Assembly (NCBI GenBank): GCA_017084465.1
Contig: CP070896.1
Coordinates: forward strand, 4,081,501 to 4,145,500
Direction: 5' to 3'
DNA length: 64,000 nucleotides
From: Lacrimispora xylanisolvens
GTDB lineage: Bacteria; Bacillota; Clostridia; Lachnospirales; Lachnospiraceae
This document shows, in pieces, positions 1 to 9,834 of the stretch. The notes below the pieces were generated by a model that was not told where the DNA came from, made no database searches, and worked only from the letters and a program-made list of their open reading frames with translations. The position numbers and the translations under genes were made by a program. How positions within the stretch are numbered: position 1 is the stretch's first letter; each line of letters begins with the position of its first letter.

Positions 1-1028
1 GCGTGTTTGTTATTTTTGGAGCGCATAGAGCACTTCTTCCAATTGGTATTAATGACGTTGCTCAGTTCGGACACCAGAACCTTTTGGCTTTTGCAGGTGC
101 AGCCAATTTTTCACAGGGTGGAGCTGCTCTGGGTGTTATGTTAAAGACCAGGAATAAAGATTTAAAAACAGTAGCGGCTTCAGCAGCAATCTCTGCTTCC
201 GTCTGCGGTATTACGGAACCTGCCATTTACGGATGTAACCTTCGATTAAAAAGACCGATGATCTACGCCATTATTTGCGGTGCCATTGGCGGAGCGATCA
301 TGGGTGTTGGCGGTGTATATGGTGATTCCTTTGCAAACAACGGAATTCTTACCTTTGCAACCTATGCGGCATTTGGTATGAAACCATTTGTGTACTATTT
401 GGTCGGTGTAGGCGTTTCTTTCTTTGGTGCCATGATACTTACTTACCTGTTTGGCTTTGATGAAATGGGAGATAAGAAAAAGAAAACTGAAGCAACCGCA
501 GTTGCCCAGACTACAGAATCAAATACAACAGCAGAAACTAAGAATCATGAATTAGATCCATCAGAAGCTGATTTATTCCTATATTCACCCATTGAAGGTG
601 AAGCCGTTTCCATGACAAAAGTAAATGACGAAGTATTCTCCTCTATGGCATTAGGAAACGGAATTGCTATTATCCCCGAAAAAGGAGAGGTAGTAGCTCC
701 GGAAGACTGTACTGTAACCTTAATCTATCCGACTCTTCATGCACTTGGCCTTATGCTGGATAATGGGGTAGAGATGATCATTCATGTTGGGATTAATACG
801 GTTCAGTTAGAAGGAAAGCATTTTAAGAAGTTTGTAGAAGAAGGCAGTCATATTAAAAAAGGAACTAAAATTTTGTCCTTTGATATTGATGCATTAAAAA
901 AAGAAGGCTACGATACCATTGTTCCGATTATCGTAAGCAATACTACTGCATTTCAGCAGGTTTCCGGAATTACAGGTAAAGGGGCTAATCTTGAGAAGTC
1001 TGTTATTGCCATCAAAAAAAATCAGTAA
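1..1028 (+). CDS. Beta-glucoside PTS permease, C-terminal EIIC plus EIIA (5' end outside window)
   Basis: Membrane sugar permease that phosphorylates a beta-glucoside during uptake. The reading frame is open from the first bases, so the EIIB domain and most of EIIC lie upstream. The visible EIIC part is hydrophobic and carries the GITEPAIYG signature of glucose-superfamily EIIC. A charged linker rich in Lys, Thr and Ala follows, then a complete EIIA(Glc)-type domain from about base 568. Its phosphorylatable His lies in IIHVGINTV (codon 783-785). The 6-phospho-beta-glucosidase starts 12 bp downstream, so the two form one operon. Beta-glucoside specificity is inferred from that neighbour. Regulation probably involves the antiterminator two genes downstream, but its RNA target would be upstream of the window. 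Confidence 0.93.
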   Translation, partial: VFVIFGAHRALLPIGINDVAQFGHQNLLAFAGAANFSQGGAALGVMLKTRNKDLKTVAASAAISASVCGITEPAIYGCNLRLKRPMIYAIICGAIGGAIMGVGGVYGDSFANNGILTFATYAAFGMKPFVYYLVGVGVSFFGAMILTYLFGFDEMGDKKKKTEATAVAQTTESNTTAETKNHELDPSEADLFLYSPIEGEAVSMTKVNDEVFSSMALGNGIAIIPEKGEVVAPEDCTVTLIYPTLHALGLMLDNGVEMIIHVGINTVQLEGKHFKKFVEEGSHIKKGTKILSFDIDALKKEGYDTIVPIIVSNTTAFQQVSGITGKGANLEKSVIAIKKNQ

Positions 1029-1040
1029 AGGAGTTTTGAA

Positions 1041-2465
1041 ATGAACAAATTAAAAACCAAGTTTCCTGATCATTTTTTATGGGGAGCATCCTCATCTGCA
1101 TTTCAGATTGAAGGTGGCTGGGATGAAGGCGGAAAAGGACCTACAGTTGCAGATATAAACTCCTTTAAGCGTTCTCATTTACAGGCCGACAGTAAAGTTG
1201 CCAGCGACTTTTTCCATCACTGGAAAGAGGATATCGCTCTGATGAAAGAGATGGGACTTAATATTTACCGTTTTTCCATTGCCTGGGCAAGAATCATACC
1301 AGATGGCGATGGGGAAATTAATCAGGCAGGAATTGATTTTTATAATGATGTCATTAACTGCCTGTTAGACAACGACATTCAGCCGTTTATAACCTTATAT
1401 CACTTCGATCTTCCCTATGCACTGGTTGAAAAATACAATGGCTGGGAATCCAGAGAATGTGTAAAAGCATTTGAGCGCTATGCAAAGGTCTGCTTTGAAG
1501 CCTTTGGTGACAGAGTGACCTATTGGCAGGTTCATAACGAACAAAACCTTATGGTCCGGGTGGATGAACGAGTTAATATTACCGCAGAAGACAGCTGGGA
1601 GGCTGACCGTCAGAGAGCACAGATGGATTATCATATGTTCCTGGCTCATGCACTGGCAGTGAAAGCGTGCCATTTAATTATTCCAAAAGGCAAGATTGGT
1701 CCGGCAGTTTCCTCCACCTGTACTTATCCGGAAAGCAACCGTCCGGAAGATGTATGGGCAGCCCGGTTAAATGACTGGTTTAAGACGGATTACTGTCTGG
1801 ACATGCATTACTACGGCTGTTATCCAGGATACTACATGCGTTACTTAGAAGAGAGAAATATCGTTCCCATTATGATGCCTGAGGATGAGGAAATACTAAA
1901 GGGTGCCAAGATGGACTTTATTGCCCTGAATTATTACCGAACTCTTTGCGTCCGGTATCTGCCGGCAGATGATGCTCATCCGGTGGGAGAGAGAGCGTTC
2001 CCTATCAATCAGGTTGATTTTGATCAGTATGGATATTTCCATCATCTGAAAAATGAACATCTTGCTTCCAGCGAATACGGAGCACAGATTGACCCACTGG
2101 GACTTCGAACCGTATTAAATAATTATTATCAAAAATATCATCTTCCTCTTATCGTTACAGAAAATGGACTGGGCACTGCGGATGCCCTGACAGAAGACGG
2201 AAAAGTCCATGACGATTATCGAATTGATTACTTAAGGGCTCATATTCTGGCTTGCAGCCAGGCAATAGAAGACGGAGTTGAGATGCTGGGGTATTCCCCG
2301 TGGACCTTTATGGATCTGCTCAGCTCTCACGAGGGATTTAAGAAACGTTATGGTTTCATCTATGTCAATCGTGACGATCATGACTTGAAAGATATGAGCC
2401 GGATTAAGAAAGACAGTTTTTACTGGTATCGACGGGTTATCGAAACGAACGGGGAAGAACTCTAA
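1041..2465 (+). CDS. 6-phospho-beta-glucosidase, glycoside hydrolase family 1
   Basis: Cytoplasmic enzyme that hydrolyses the phosphorylated beta-glucosides delivered by the PTS permease. The 474-residue length is normal for GH1. The N-terminal FLWGASSSAFQIEG signature is clear. The acid/base Glu is about residue 167 in HNEQN (many relatives have NEP), and the nucleophile Glu is about residue 374 in VTENG. A GGAG ribosome binding site sits just before the ATG. It lies between the PTS gene and the antiterminator gene, with gaps of 12 and 22 bp, which fits one operon. The exact sugar (cellobiose, arbutin, salicin and so on) cannot be told from sequence. Confidence 0.93.
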   Translation: MNKLKTKFPDHFLWGASSSAFQIEGGWDEGGKGPTVADINSFKRSHLQADSKVASDFFHHWKEDIALMKEMGLNIYRFSIAWARIIPDGDGEINQAGIDFYNDVINCLLDNDIQPFITLYHFDLPYALVEKYNGWESRECVKAFERYAKVCFEAFGDRVTYWQVHNEQNLMVRVDERVNITAEDSWEADRQRAQMDYHMFLAHALAVKACHLIIPKGKIGPAVSSTCTYPESNRPEDVWAARLNDWFKTDYCLDMHYYGCYPGYYMRYLEERNIVPIMMPEDEEILKGAKMDFIALNYYRTLCVRYLPADDAHPVGERAFPINQVDFDQYGYFHHLKNEHLASSEYGAQIDPLGLRTVLNNYYQKYHLPLIVTENGLGTADALTEDGKVHDDYRIDYLRAHILACSQAIEDGVEMLGYSPWTFMDLLSSHEGFKKRYGFIYVNRDDHDLKDMSRIKKDSFYWYRRVIETNGEEL

Positions 2466-2487
2466 ATAACAGAAATGGGGTTTGGTT

Positions 2488-3345
2488 ATGAGGGTTGTTA
2501 AGGTAATGAATAATTCTCTGCTGCTGGCGCTTGACGACAGCGGCAGGGAGGTGATTCTGATGGGGAAGGGAATCGGTTTTAATAAATCCATCGGACATCA
2601 TTTGAAAAGTGAAGACATTGAGAAAGTGTTTGTCTTAAAAGACCGGTCCATATCCAAGAATATTATCCGTCTTGCATCTGAAATTGACAGTACTTATTTT
2701 GAACTGGCAAAGCAGGTGATAGACTATGCCATTGAAGCTTATGGAATGGTTCTGATGGAGCACATTTATCTGGGACTTACAGATCATCTTTCTTTTGCTG
2801 TAAAAAGATATCAAGAGGGGATTTTAATACAGAATTTTTATACACAGACATTGAAACGTTTTAATCCCAACGAATTTCAGGTGGGATTATATGCCCTGCA
2901 GCTTGTGAGGGAGCAGCTGCAAGTGGAATTGCCCCAGGATGAGGCCGGAAATATTGCCTTTCATTTTATCAATGCACAAACAAATAACTCTTATAGTTCA
3001 GACAACCAGACCATATTTGAAACCGTCCAGGGAATCTTGGATATCGTTAAATACAACTTCTCCATTCTCTACAATGAAGAGGGAATCGGTTATACCCGTT
3101 TCATTACTCATTTGCGTTTTTTTGCACAGCGGCTTGTAAATGGCAGTCAGGATTTATATGAATATGAAGATTCTTTCTATACCCATGTGATTGAAAGCTG
3201 TAAAAGAGAATATGACTGTGTCAGAAAAATCGGGATCTTTATTCAGGAAAAATTTGATTCCAGATTGTCCAGGCAGGAGGAAATGTATTTAACGGTCCAT
3301 ATTCATCGGATATTAGAGGAATACTCCCATCAAAATAAGAAATAG
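2488..3345 (+). CDS. BglG/LicT-family transcription antiterminator
   Basis: RNA-binding regulator that prevents termination ahead of PTS operons when its sugar is present. About the first 55 residues form the CAT RNA-binding domain (MRVVKVMNNSLLLALDD). Two PTS regulation domains follow, at roughly residues 65-170 and 170-285, with conserved His residues in the HIYLGLTDH and VHIHRI contexts that are phosphorylation sites in the family. An upstream in-frame TTG at 2482 exists, but the ATG at 2488 is the better start given the preceding GGGG-rich binding site. In many relatives the antiterminator gene comes first; here it is third. Confidence 0.92.
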   Translation: MRVVKVMNNSLLLALDDSGREVILMGKGIGFNKSIGHHLKSEDIEKVFVLKDRSISKNIIRLASEIDSTYFELAKQVIDYAIEAYGMVLMEHIYLGLTDHLSFAVKRYQEGILIQNFYTQTLKRFNPNEFQVGLYALQLVREQLQVELPQDEAGNIAFHFINAQTNNSYSSDNQTIFETVQGILDIVKYNFSILYNEEGIGYTRFITHLRFFAQRLVNGSQDLYEYEDSFYTHVIESCKREYDCVRKIGIFIQEKFDSRLSRQEEMYLTVHIHRILEEYSHQNKK

Positions 3346-3354
3346 AGGCACAAA

Positions 3355-4534
3355 TTGAACGAACAAATTTTTACGCGCAAACAGGAAATCCGCTTTCTTG
3401 CAATGGTTTCCCTGTTCTGGTTTGCGCAGTACATATACATTCCATATCAGACCACCTATCTGACTCTGTTAGGAGTAGGCAGCGCATTTACCGGAATGGT
3501 GCTGGGTGCTTATGGACTTACCCAGCTGGTATTTCGTTTTCCAATAGGGCTATGTGCGGATTCTATTGGAAGGCATAAGTGCTTCATCCAGGCAGGAACT
3601 CTTTTTTCAGGCCTCGCATCATTGTTCCGTATATTCTGGGGGAATGGGATGGGCTTTTTGGCAGCAAATCTATTTTCCGGCATTGCTTCCGCCATGTGGA
3701 TTTCATTTATGGTGTTTTACACCAATCATTTTTCGCAAGAAGACCAGCAGGCAGCTACCAGCCGAATCGTAATGTTTAATAATTTTGGTATGCTCATCGG
3801 CTTTTTTAGCAAGTACCATGGGGTACAGCAGGATTGGAATGAAAGGAATCTGTATTCTCAGTGTTTTCGCCGGTCTGCTTGCCTTTATTCTCTCGCTTCA
3901 AATTAAAGAACCATGCACAATGACTGGAAAAGTTGATACAAAGGAACTTATTTCCGTATGTAAAATAAAACGGCTGTGGCTATTCTCTATTTTGGCTTTA
4001 ATTCAGCAGGGGATTCAGCTTACCACTGCCATGTCGTTTACAAATCAGATTCTAAAGGATCTGGGAGCTGCCATTGGATTGGTTGGATTATCTTCAATTA
4101 TTTATATGGTATCGGCAGTAGGATTTGCAGCCTTTGCTTCTGCCGGTTACTGTTGTAAGAGAGGTCCCAGGTTTTGGATCCCTGCCGTCTTTGTAATTAT
4201 ATCTGTCTATTGTGTGCTGGTGCCTTCGGCGAAAAATGCTACACAGGTTTTGATCCTGCAGATACTTCCCGGAATGTCTACCGGAATCTTGTTTTCTTAT
4301 CTGACTTCAGAGGCAATGTGTGGGATTGAAGCAAAAAAACGTTCCACTGCCATGGGTCTTTTTCAGGCAGTTTATGCCATAGGCATGACTACGTTTCCCA
4401 TCTTTACCGGAAACATTGCCTCTGCGTTTAGCATCCACCATGGTTATCTTGTACTGGCAGGAATTTCAATGATAGGAACTGGGGTATCTGCTGTTTATTA
4501 TAGGAATAGAACCGGATGCAAAGAGATTAGATAA
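3355..4534 (+). CDS. MFS transporter (single frame disruption)
   Basis: Twelve-helix major facilitator superfamily permease of about 392 residues once the frame is repaired. The first part (3355-3807) carries typical helices and the loop GLCADSIGRHK, a classic MFS loop 2-3 motif. The second part (3808-4534) continues the helices in the next frame. The break is at a run of six T at 3802-3807; one T fewer gives a smooth GFLASTMGY junction. The start is TTG 9 bp after the antiterminator stop, with GAGG upstream. It probably belongs to the same operon and may export or import a glycoside, but the substrate is unknown. A terminator follows at 4549. Confidence 0.8.
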
Positions 4535-4548
4535 TTGGATGGAATAAG

Positions 4549-4593
4549 AATACGCCTTGATACGGAATTGAATCCGGTCAAGACGTATTTTTT
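4549..4593 (+). terminator. Rho-independent terminator after the beta-glucoside operon
   Basis: AATACG-CTTGA pairs with TCAAG-CGTATT and is followed by a T run. It closes the + strand operon just before the convergent aminopeptidase gene. Confidence 0.8.
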
Positions 4594-4604
4594 ATAGGCT
4601 TTAT

Positions 4605-5892
4605 TTAAGCTTTGAAAAATGCTTCCGCAAGTCTTACCAGTGCTTCCTGATCCTTAACACCCATAAGCTCTCTGGCTGAATGCATGGCCAGCATGGGAAC
4701 ACCGACATCCACTGTGCGCATGGTCAGCAAAGCAGATGAAATGCTTCCTAAAGTAGATCCGCCTTTTACATCGGAACGGTTTGAAAACTTCTTATAAGGG
4801 ATATCTAAGGCGCGGCAGATGCCCTCGATCACGCCTGTGCTGGTGGCATCGGTTGCATAGGCCTGACTTGCTGCCAGTTTGATGGCGACTCCGTCTCCCA
4901 TCATGATCTGGTTCTTGATATCACATTTCTCTCCGTGGTTTGGGATGAATGGCATGAGCCACATCCATGGAAAGAAGAAATCCGCTTAACAAAGCATTTA
5001 AAAAGTCAGTTCTGGTATAACCAAGGGAGGCGTAGATCTTTTCCATAATATGTTCAGTCAGTGCAGAAGCAGCCCCCTGTTTTGTGTGGCTTCCGATCTC
5101 TTCGTTGTCATACAGGGCAATGGCATGGATTCCACTTTCGTGTGTATCGGAAAGAATGCCGCTTAAGCATGCAGAAACAGAGGTAATATTGTCGAGTCTG
5201 GGCGCGGAATAAAATTCATTCTGCAAACCAAGAGTGGTTCCGGACTCATAATTGTAGATGTAGATTTCATAGTCCAGAATGTCTTCTTTCTTTACCCCTG
5301 CTTCTTTTGCAAGCGCATCAATAAAAAAGCTTTCTTTGTTTAATTCATCAGTGATCCGTGCAATTAAAGGAAGCATATCTACCTGTGCATTTAAGGCAAA
5401 TCCTTCATTGGCGTTGCGGTTCATATGGATGGCCAGATTTGGTATGGTAAGGACCGGACGGGAGAAATCCACGAAGATAGTCCTGGGATTCATAAGTGTG
5501 TCGCCTGTTACACTGACTTTACCTGCCATGGATAAAGGACGGTCAAACCAGGTACCTAAGAGAGGACCGCCATAGACCTCAACGTTAAGCTTACCGTATT
5601 CCAGAGCAGTTACTTCCGGAGATGGCTTTACCTTCAGACAGGGCCAGTCTGTATGAGAAGCGGCCAGCTTCAGCTGGGGGACAGCTGTCAGCTCACTGCC
5701 GACGGTAAATGCGATTAAGGTGGAGTCAAATGCGTTTATGTAGTAGGAGCCCCCCTGCTTTAATTCCCAGGATTCTGCCAAAGGCAGCTCCTTAAATTCA
5801 CCGGCAGAGAGCTGTTTGGCTGCAGCCTGAATGCAGTGGTATGGAGAAACTGATGCAGCAATCAGTTCTTCCAGCTGTTTCATATGATTCAT
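4605..5892 (-). CDS. apeB: M18-family aminopeptidase (single frame disruption)
   Basis: Zinc-dependent cytosolic aminopeptidase, about 428 residues after repair, normal for M18. Family landmarks are the metal-ligand context ASHTDWPCLKVKP, the DNEEIGS motif and DVAHAIHPN, then the C-terminal metal-binding region ending in MLAMHSARELMG. The frame breaks at 4939-4941 on the complement: HPKPRREM-stop in one frame should read HPNHGEKCD in the next, so one base is extra. The start at 5892 (MNHMKQ) is preferred over an upstream TTG because GAGG lies 8 bases before it. It is monocistronic and convergent with the MFS gene. Confidence 0.85.
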
Positions 5893-6004
5893 ATCATTAT
5901 CCTCTTTTCTGATTTTCAATTGGTTTTATGACTGAAACCGTTGAATCTATTATAGCATAGAAGAGATTGGTTTGGAATACCGACAGGGAGAGTGAAATCC
6001 TGCG

Positions 6005-6034
6005 TTGACATTGGAAGAGTTTCCGTTGTATAGT
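6005..6034 (+). promoter_or_regulatory. Sigma-A promoter for the DUF5721 gene
   Basis: TTGACA at 6005-6010, an 18-base spacer and TATAGT at 6029-6034, placed 35 bp before the start codon. Confidence 0.6.
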
Positions 6035-6068
6035 TAACGGAGAAAATACGGATGGGGAGAATGAAACC

Positions 6069-6567
6069 ATGATTGCGTTAAATATAGAAGAGATGAAACC
6101 TTTTACCACAAAGTTGTTTGTAGGAGAAGTTTTTGACCGTTTTCTTGTAAAAGAGGCTTCAATCACTACCTTTAATACATTTACCATTGACGGGGCCATA
6201 CGGTCCGGCTATTATACAGCGGAGGAGAAGGAAGCCCTGGACTTAGGAGAACTGTCCACCTGGGCCATGATGAAGCCCTTTTGTTTTTTCGCTGATCAAG
6301 GGCAAACGGCTGCCTGGAAGTTTTAAGATTGTAATGCAGCTGCCAAAAGAGGATACGGAGCGTTTTCTTTCCCAGCGAAAGATTCCATTCACTTCCAATG
6401 AGGTCAAAGGACTGTATATCAATATCAGATATGAGGAAGAACGACTGACCTGTGTGACAGGTACCTCCGTATCTGTTTTTACTCTGGACAAGACGCTGGA
6501 TCAGGAATGGGACCAGGAATTTAAAGAGTTTTTAAAGCAAAACCAGATTGTTTATCTGGAAGAATGA
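6069..6567 (+). CDS. DUF5721-family protein (single frame disruption)
   Basis: Uncharacterised cytosolic protein of about 165 residues after repair, resembling the DUF5721 family that I know mainly from Lachnospiraceae. The N-terminal MIALNIEEMKPFTTKLFVGE and the C-terminal VTGTSVSVFTLDKTLDQEW match how I remember the family. The frame is lost in six T at 6284-6289; removing one T gives CFSLIKGKRLPGSFKIVMQL across the join. No catalytic motif is visible. It has its own promoter and is followed by a CIRCE-like inverted repeat that may also act as a terminator. Family assignment is from memory and needs a profile search. Confidence 0.65.
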
Positions 6568-6571
6568 CATT

Positions 6572-6600
6572 ATCAGCACTCAAACGGTTTGAGTGCTGAT
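6572..6600 (+). promoter_or_regulatory. CIRCE-like operator (HrcA site) before htpG
   Basis: GCACTC (6576-6581), nine bases, GAGTGC (6591-6596), extended by ATCA and TGAT on the outside. This is the CIRCE layout (TTAGCACTC-N9-GAGTGCTAA) with one changed base in each outer TTA/TAA. It ends 6 bp before the -35 of the htpG promoter. A short T-rich tail follows, so it may double as a terminator for the upstream gene. Confidence 0.7.
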
Positions 6601-6606
6601 TTTCTA

Positions 6607-6635
6607 TTGACAATTCCATTTCTGCGTATTAAAAT
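6607..6635 (+). promoter_or_regulatory. Sigma-A promoter for htpG
   Basis: Perfect TTGACA at 6607-6612, 17 bases, TAAAAT at 6630-6635. It lies directly downstream of the CIRCE-like repeat. Confidence 0.75.
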
Positions 6636-6716
6636 ACTCTTTGCAGGTATAAATTGTAAAAATTCCATGATGGTCATGGAACAAAAATAGAATAAGAGAG
6701 TAAGGAGTGTTCTGAT

Positions 6717-8720
6717 ATGGCAAAAACAGGAAGTTTGACAATCAACAGCGAAAATATTTTCCCGATTATTAAAAAATGGTTGTACTCAGACCATGATATT
6801 TTTTATCGTGAATTGGTATCCAATGGAAGCGATGCCATCACAAAGCTGAAAAAGCTTGATGTTATGGGAGAGTGGCAGAAGCCGGATGATCTGGAGTTTA
6901 AGATTGAAGTAATCACCGATTCCAATGAAAAGACGATTACCTTTAAAGATAATGGTATTGGTATGACCATGGAAGAAGTTGATGAGTATATTAATCAGAT
7001 CGCATTTTCCGGTGCAAAGGATTTCCTTGAAAAATATAAGGACAAGACCAATGAAGATCAGATTATCGGACATTTCGGACTTGGTTTTTACTCTGCTTTT
7101 ATGGTTGCAGATAAAGTAACCATCGATACAAAGTCTTATAAAGAAGGTGCAGCGCCAGTTCACTGGGAGTCTGACGGCGGTACAGAGTATGAGATGGAAG
7201 AAGGGGATAAAGAAGAAGCTGGTACTACCATTAAGCTTTATCTCAATGAAGACTGCCTGGAGTTCTGTAACGAATACAGGGCAAGAGAGGTTCTGGAAAA
7301 ATATTGTTCCTTTATGCCAGTTGCCATCTACTTATCCAATGTAACAGCAGAGCCCCAGTATGAGACCATTGAAAAGGAAGAACTGACAGAGAAGGATACT
7401 GTGGTTGAGACCATTGTGGAGGAAGCCAAAACAGAAGAAATAGAAAAAGAAAACGGCGAAAAAGAAATAGTGGAAGTTTCTCCTGCCACAGAAAAATATA
7501 AGATTAATAAGCGTCCGGTAGCAGTCAATGATACCAACCCTCTGTGGAATAAGCATCCAAATGACTGTTCCGAAGAGGATTACAAGGGCTTTTACCGCAA
7601 GGTATTCCATGATTATAAAGAGCCATTATTCTGGATTCATTTAAACATGGATTATCCGTTTAATTTAAAGGGAATTCTCTATTTCCCCAAACTGAACTTA
7701 AACTATGACAGCCTGGAAGGAACCATTAAGCTGTACAACAACCAGGTGTTCATCGCAGACAATATTAAAGAAGTAATACCGGAATTCTTAATGCTCTTAA
7801 AGGGTGTTATTGACTGTCCGGATCTTCCTTTGAATGTATCCAGAAGTGCACTGCAAAATGACGGCTTTGTTAAGAAGATCTCAGATTATATTACAAAGAA
7901 GGTTGCAGATAAGCTGACTGGAATGTTTAAGACAGATCGTGAGAATTATGATAAATACTGGGCAGATATTAATCCATTTATCAAATTTGGCTGTTTAAAA
8001 GATGAGAAATTTGCAGAAAAGATCAATGATTCCATTCTCTTTAAGAATCTAGAAGGCAAGTATTTAACACTGGCAGAATGTCTTGAAGAGAATAAGGAAA
8101 AACATGAGAACAAAATATTCTATATTACCAATGAAAAAGAACAGAGCCAGTATATCAACCTCTTTAAAGAAGCAGGTCTTGATGCGGTTTATTTAACAGA
8201 GAATATCGATAATCCGTTTATGGGATATTTAGAGCAGAAGAATGAGAATGTGAAGTTCTTATGTATTAACTCCGATTTATCCGATACTTTTAAAGAAGAA
8301 GTAACAGAAGAGGACAAAGAAGCCATGAAGGCTGATGTGGAAGCTTTGACTGAACTGTTCCGTAAGGCTTTAAATAAAGAGAATTTAGAGGTTAAGGTTG
8401 AAAAGTTAAAGAATGATAACGTTTCTTCCATGATAACTGTTTCTGAAGAATCAAGACGTATGCAGGAAATGATGAAGATGTACACTATGCCTGGTATGGA
8501 TGCTTCTATGTTTGGAGCAGGCGGCGAGACTCTGGTTCTTAACTATAACAACAAACTGGTTCAGTATGTATTAGGACATAAAGATGGAGCACATACCAAC
8601 GCAATCTGTGAGCAGCTTTACGATCTGGCAGCGTTAAGCCACGGATCTCTCACACCAGAGCGTATGACAGGTTTTATTGCTAGAAGCAATGAGCTGATGT
8701 TAGTAATGGCAGAAGAATAA
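6717..8720 (+). CDS. htpG: Molecular chaperone HtpG (Hsp90)
   Basis: Cytosolic ATP-dependent chaperone of 667 residues. The N-terminal GHKL ATPase domain shows ELVSNGSDA, DNGIGM and GHFGLGFYSAFMVA, the expected nucleotide-binding motifs. An acidic stretch of about 40 residues (roughly 217-255, rich in Glu and Lys) lies between the N and middle domains and is longer than in E. coli HtpG. The middle and C-terminal dimerisation domains follow to the end. The start is ATG after AAGGAG. It is a single-gene unit behind a consensus promoter and a CIRCE-like element, with a strong terminator after it. HrcA control would differ from B. subtilis, where htpG is outside the HrcA regulon. Confidence 0.97.
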   Translation: MAKTGSLTINSENIFPIIKKWLYSDHDIFYRELVSNGSDAITKLKKLDVMGEWQKPDDLEFKIEVITDSNEKTITFKDNGIGMTMEEVDEYINQIAFSGAKDFLEKYKDKTNEDQIIGHFGLGFYSAFMVADKVTIDTKSYKEGAAPVHWESDGGTEYEMEEGDKEEAGTTIKLYLNEDCLEFCNEYRAREVLEKYCSFMPVAIYLSNVTAEPQYETIEKEELTEKDTVVETIVEEAKTEEIEKENGEKEIVEVSPATEKYKINKRPVAVNDTNPLWNKHPNDCSEEDYKGFYRKVFHDYKEPLFWIHLNMDYPFNLKGILYFPKLNLNYDSLEGTIKLYNNQVFIADNIKEVIPEFLMLLKGVIDCPDLPLNVSRSALQNDGFVKKISDYITKKVADKLTGMFKTDRENYDKYWADINPFIKFGCLKDEKFAEKINDSILFKNLEGKYLTLAECLEENKEKHENKIFYITNEKEQSQYINLFKEAGLDAVYLTENIDNPFMGYLEQKNENVKFLCINSDLSDTFKEEVTEEDKEAMKADVEALTELFRKALNKENLEVKVEKLKNDNVSSMITVSEESRRMQEMMKMYTMPGMDASMFGAGGETLVLNYNNKLVQYVLGHKDGAHTNAICEQLYDLAALSHGSLTPERMTGFIARSNELMLVMAEE

Positions 8721-8747
8721 GGATTTTGTAATACAGCAGATAAAAAA

Positions 8748-8807
8748 GGATGTCAAAAACAGAAGGCCTTTCAAAGGAAGGTGGCTGTTTTTGACATCCA
8801 TTTTTTT
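8748..8807 (+). terminator. Terminator of htpG
   Basis: Long stem GGATGTCAAAAACAG paired with CTGTTTTTGACATCC followed by seven T. Confidence 0.9.
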
Positions 8808-8820
8808 CATATTTATTCTA

Positions 8821-8849
8821 TTGACAGACCAACTTTGTTTCTCTATAAT
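8821..8849 (+). promoter_or_regulatory. Consensus sigma-A promoter for degV
   Basis: TTGACA at 8821-8826, exactly 17 bases, TATAAT at 8844-8849: a perfect match to consensus, 54 bp before the start codon. Confidence 0.85.
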
Positions 8850-8903
8850 ATATAGTAATGAATACTACATGATAAGTTTCGTGCCAGGAGGAAGAATATA
8901 GAT

Positions 8904-9744
8904 ATGAGCTATAAAATCATTGGGGACAGTTGTACGGACCTGACGCCGGATCTGAAGAAAGATCCCCACTTTCAGATCATTCCGTTAATTTTACAGGTCG
9001 GTAATACACAGATAATTGATGACGAGACGTTTGATCAGAAGAGTTTTCTTGAGCTGGTAAAAAGCAGCAGTGAATCTCCAAAGACAGCATGTCCGTCTCC
9101 TGAATTATATAAAGAGGCATTCGAGTGTGAAGAGGACCAGGTCTTTGTTATCACTCTTTCTGAGCATTTAAGCGGAAGCTATAACAGTGCAGTACTGGGT
9201 AAGAAGCTATACGAAGAGGAACATGGAAAAGACAGTAAGAAGATTGCCGTATTCGGATCCGATTCTGCTTCCTGCGGACAGCTTAATATTGCTGTTTACA
9301 TTCAGTCTCTTTGCCAGGCATCTCTTCCTTTTGAAGAAATTGAAGATAAGGTAAGAGCCTATATAAAGAGCATGAGAACCTACTTTGTGCTGGAAAGTCT
9401 TGATACCTTAAGAAAACGGACGTCTTACCGGTCTGCAGGCATTCTTTGCTACTGCTCTTAATATTAAGCCTGTTATGGGAGCGGAATCTGGCGTGATCAT
9501 TAAGCTGGATCAGGCCAGGGGAATTAACAAAGCATTGACCCGCATGGCTGATATCGCCATGAAGGATGCCGGAGATACCAGGAACAAGGTACTGGCAATC
9601 GCTCATTGCAATAATCCTGAGAGAGCGGAGTTTGTAAAGCAGGAGATGTTGAAAAGAGGAACATTTAAGGACATAATGATTACAGAAACAGCAGGTGTAG
9701 CGACAGTATATGCCAATGACGGCGGGATTATTTTAACCTTGTAA
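8904..9744 (+). CDS. DegV-family fatty-acid-binding protein (single frame disruption)
   Basis: Soluble protein of about 280 residues that binds a fatty acid. In related bacteria such proteins act as FakB partners of a fatty-acid kinase. The N-terminal KIIGDSCTDLTPDL, the TLSEHLSGSYNSA loop (ligand headgroup region) and the C-terminal ITETAGVATVYANDGGI are all typical. The frame breaks in the A-rich stretch 9411-9417: the downstream frame gives NGRLTGLQAFFATALNIKPVM, the usual DegV continuation. Either one base is extra or two A are missing. It has its own consensus promoter and a terminator. No fakA gene is visible nearby. Confidence 0.85.
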
Positions 9745-9775
9745 GTCTGGCGTGACAACGTTCCTATACAGGATT

Positions 9776-9834
9776 AAAGCCGGTTTTGCAGAGAATAGGA
9801 TGCGTGTATCCTTTCTGCAAAACCGGCTTTTTTT
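9776..9834 (+). terminator. Terminator of the degV gene
   Basis: AAAGCCGGTTTTGCAGA pairs with TCTGCAAAACCGGCTTT and is followed by a run of T. Confidence 0.9.
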
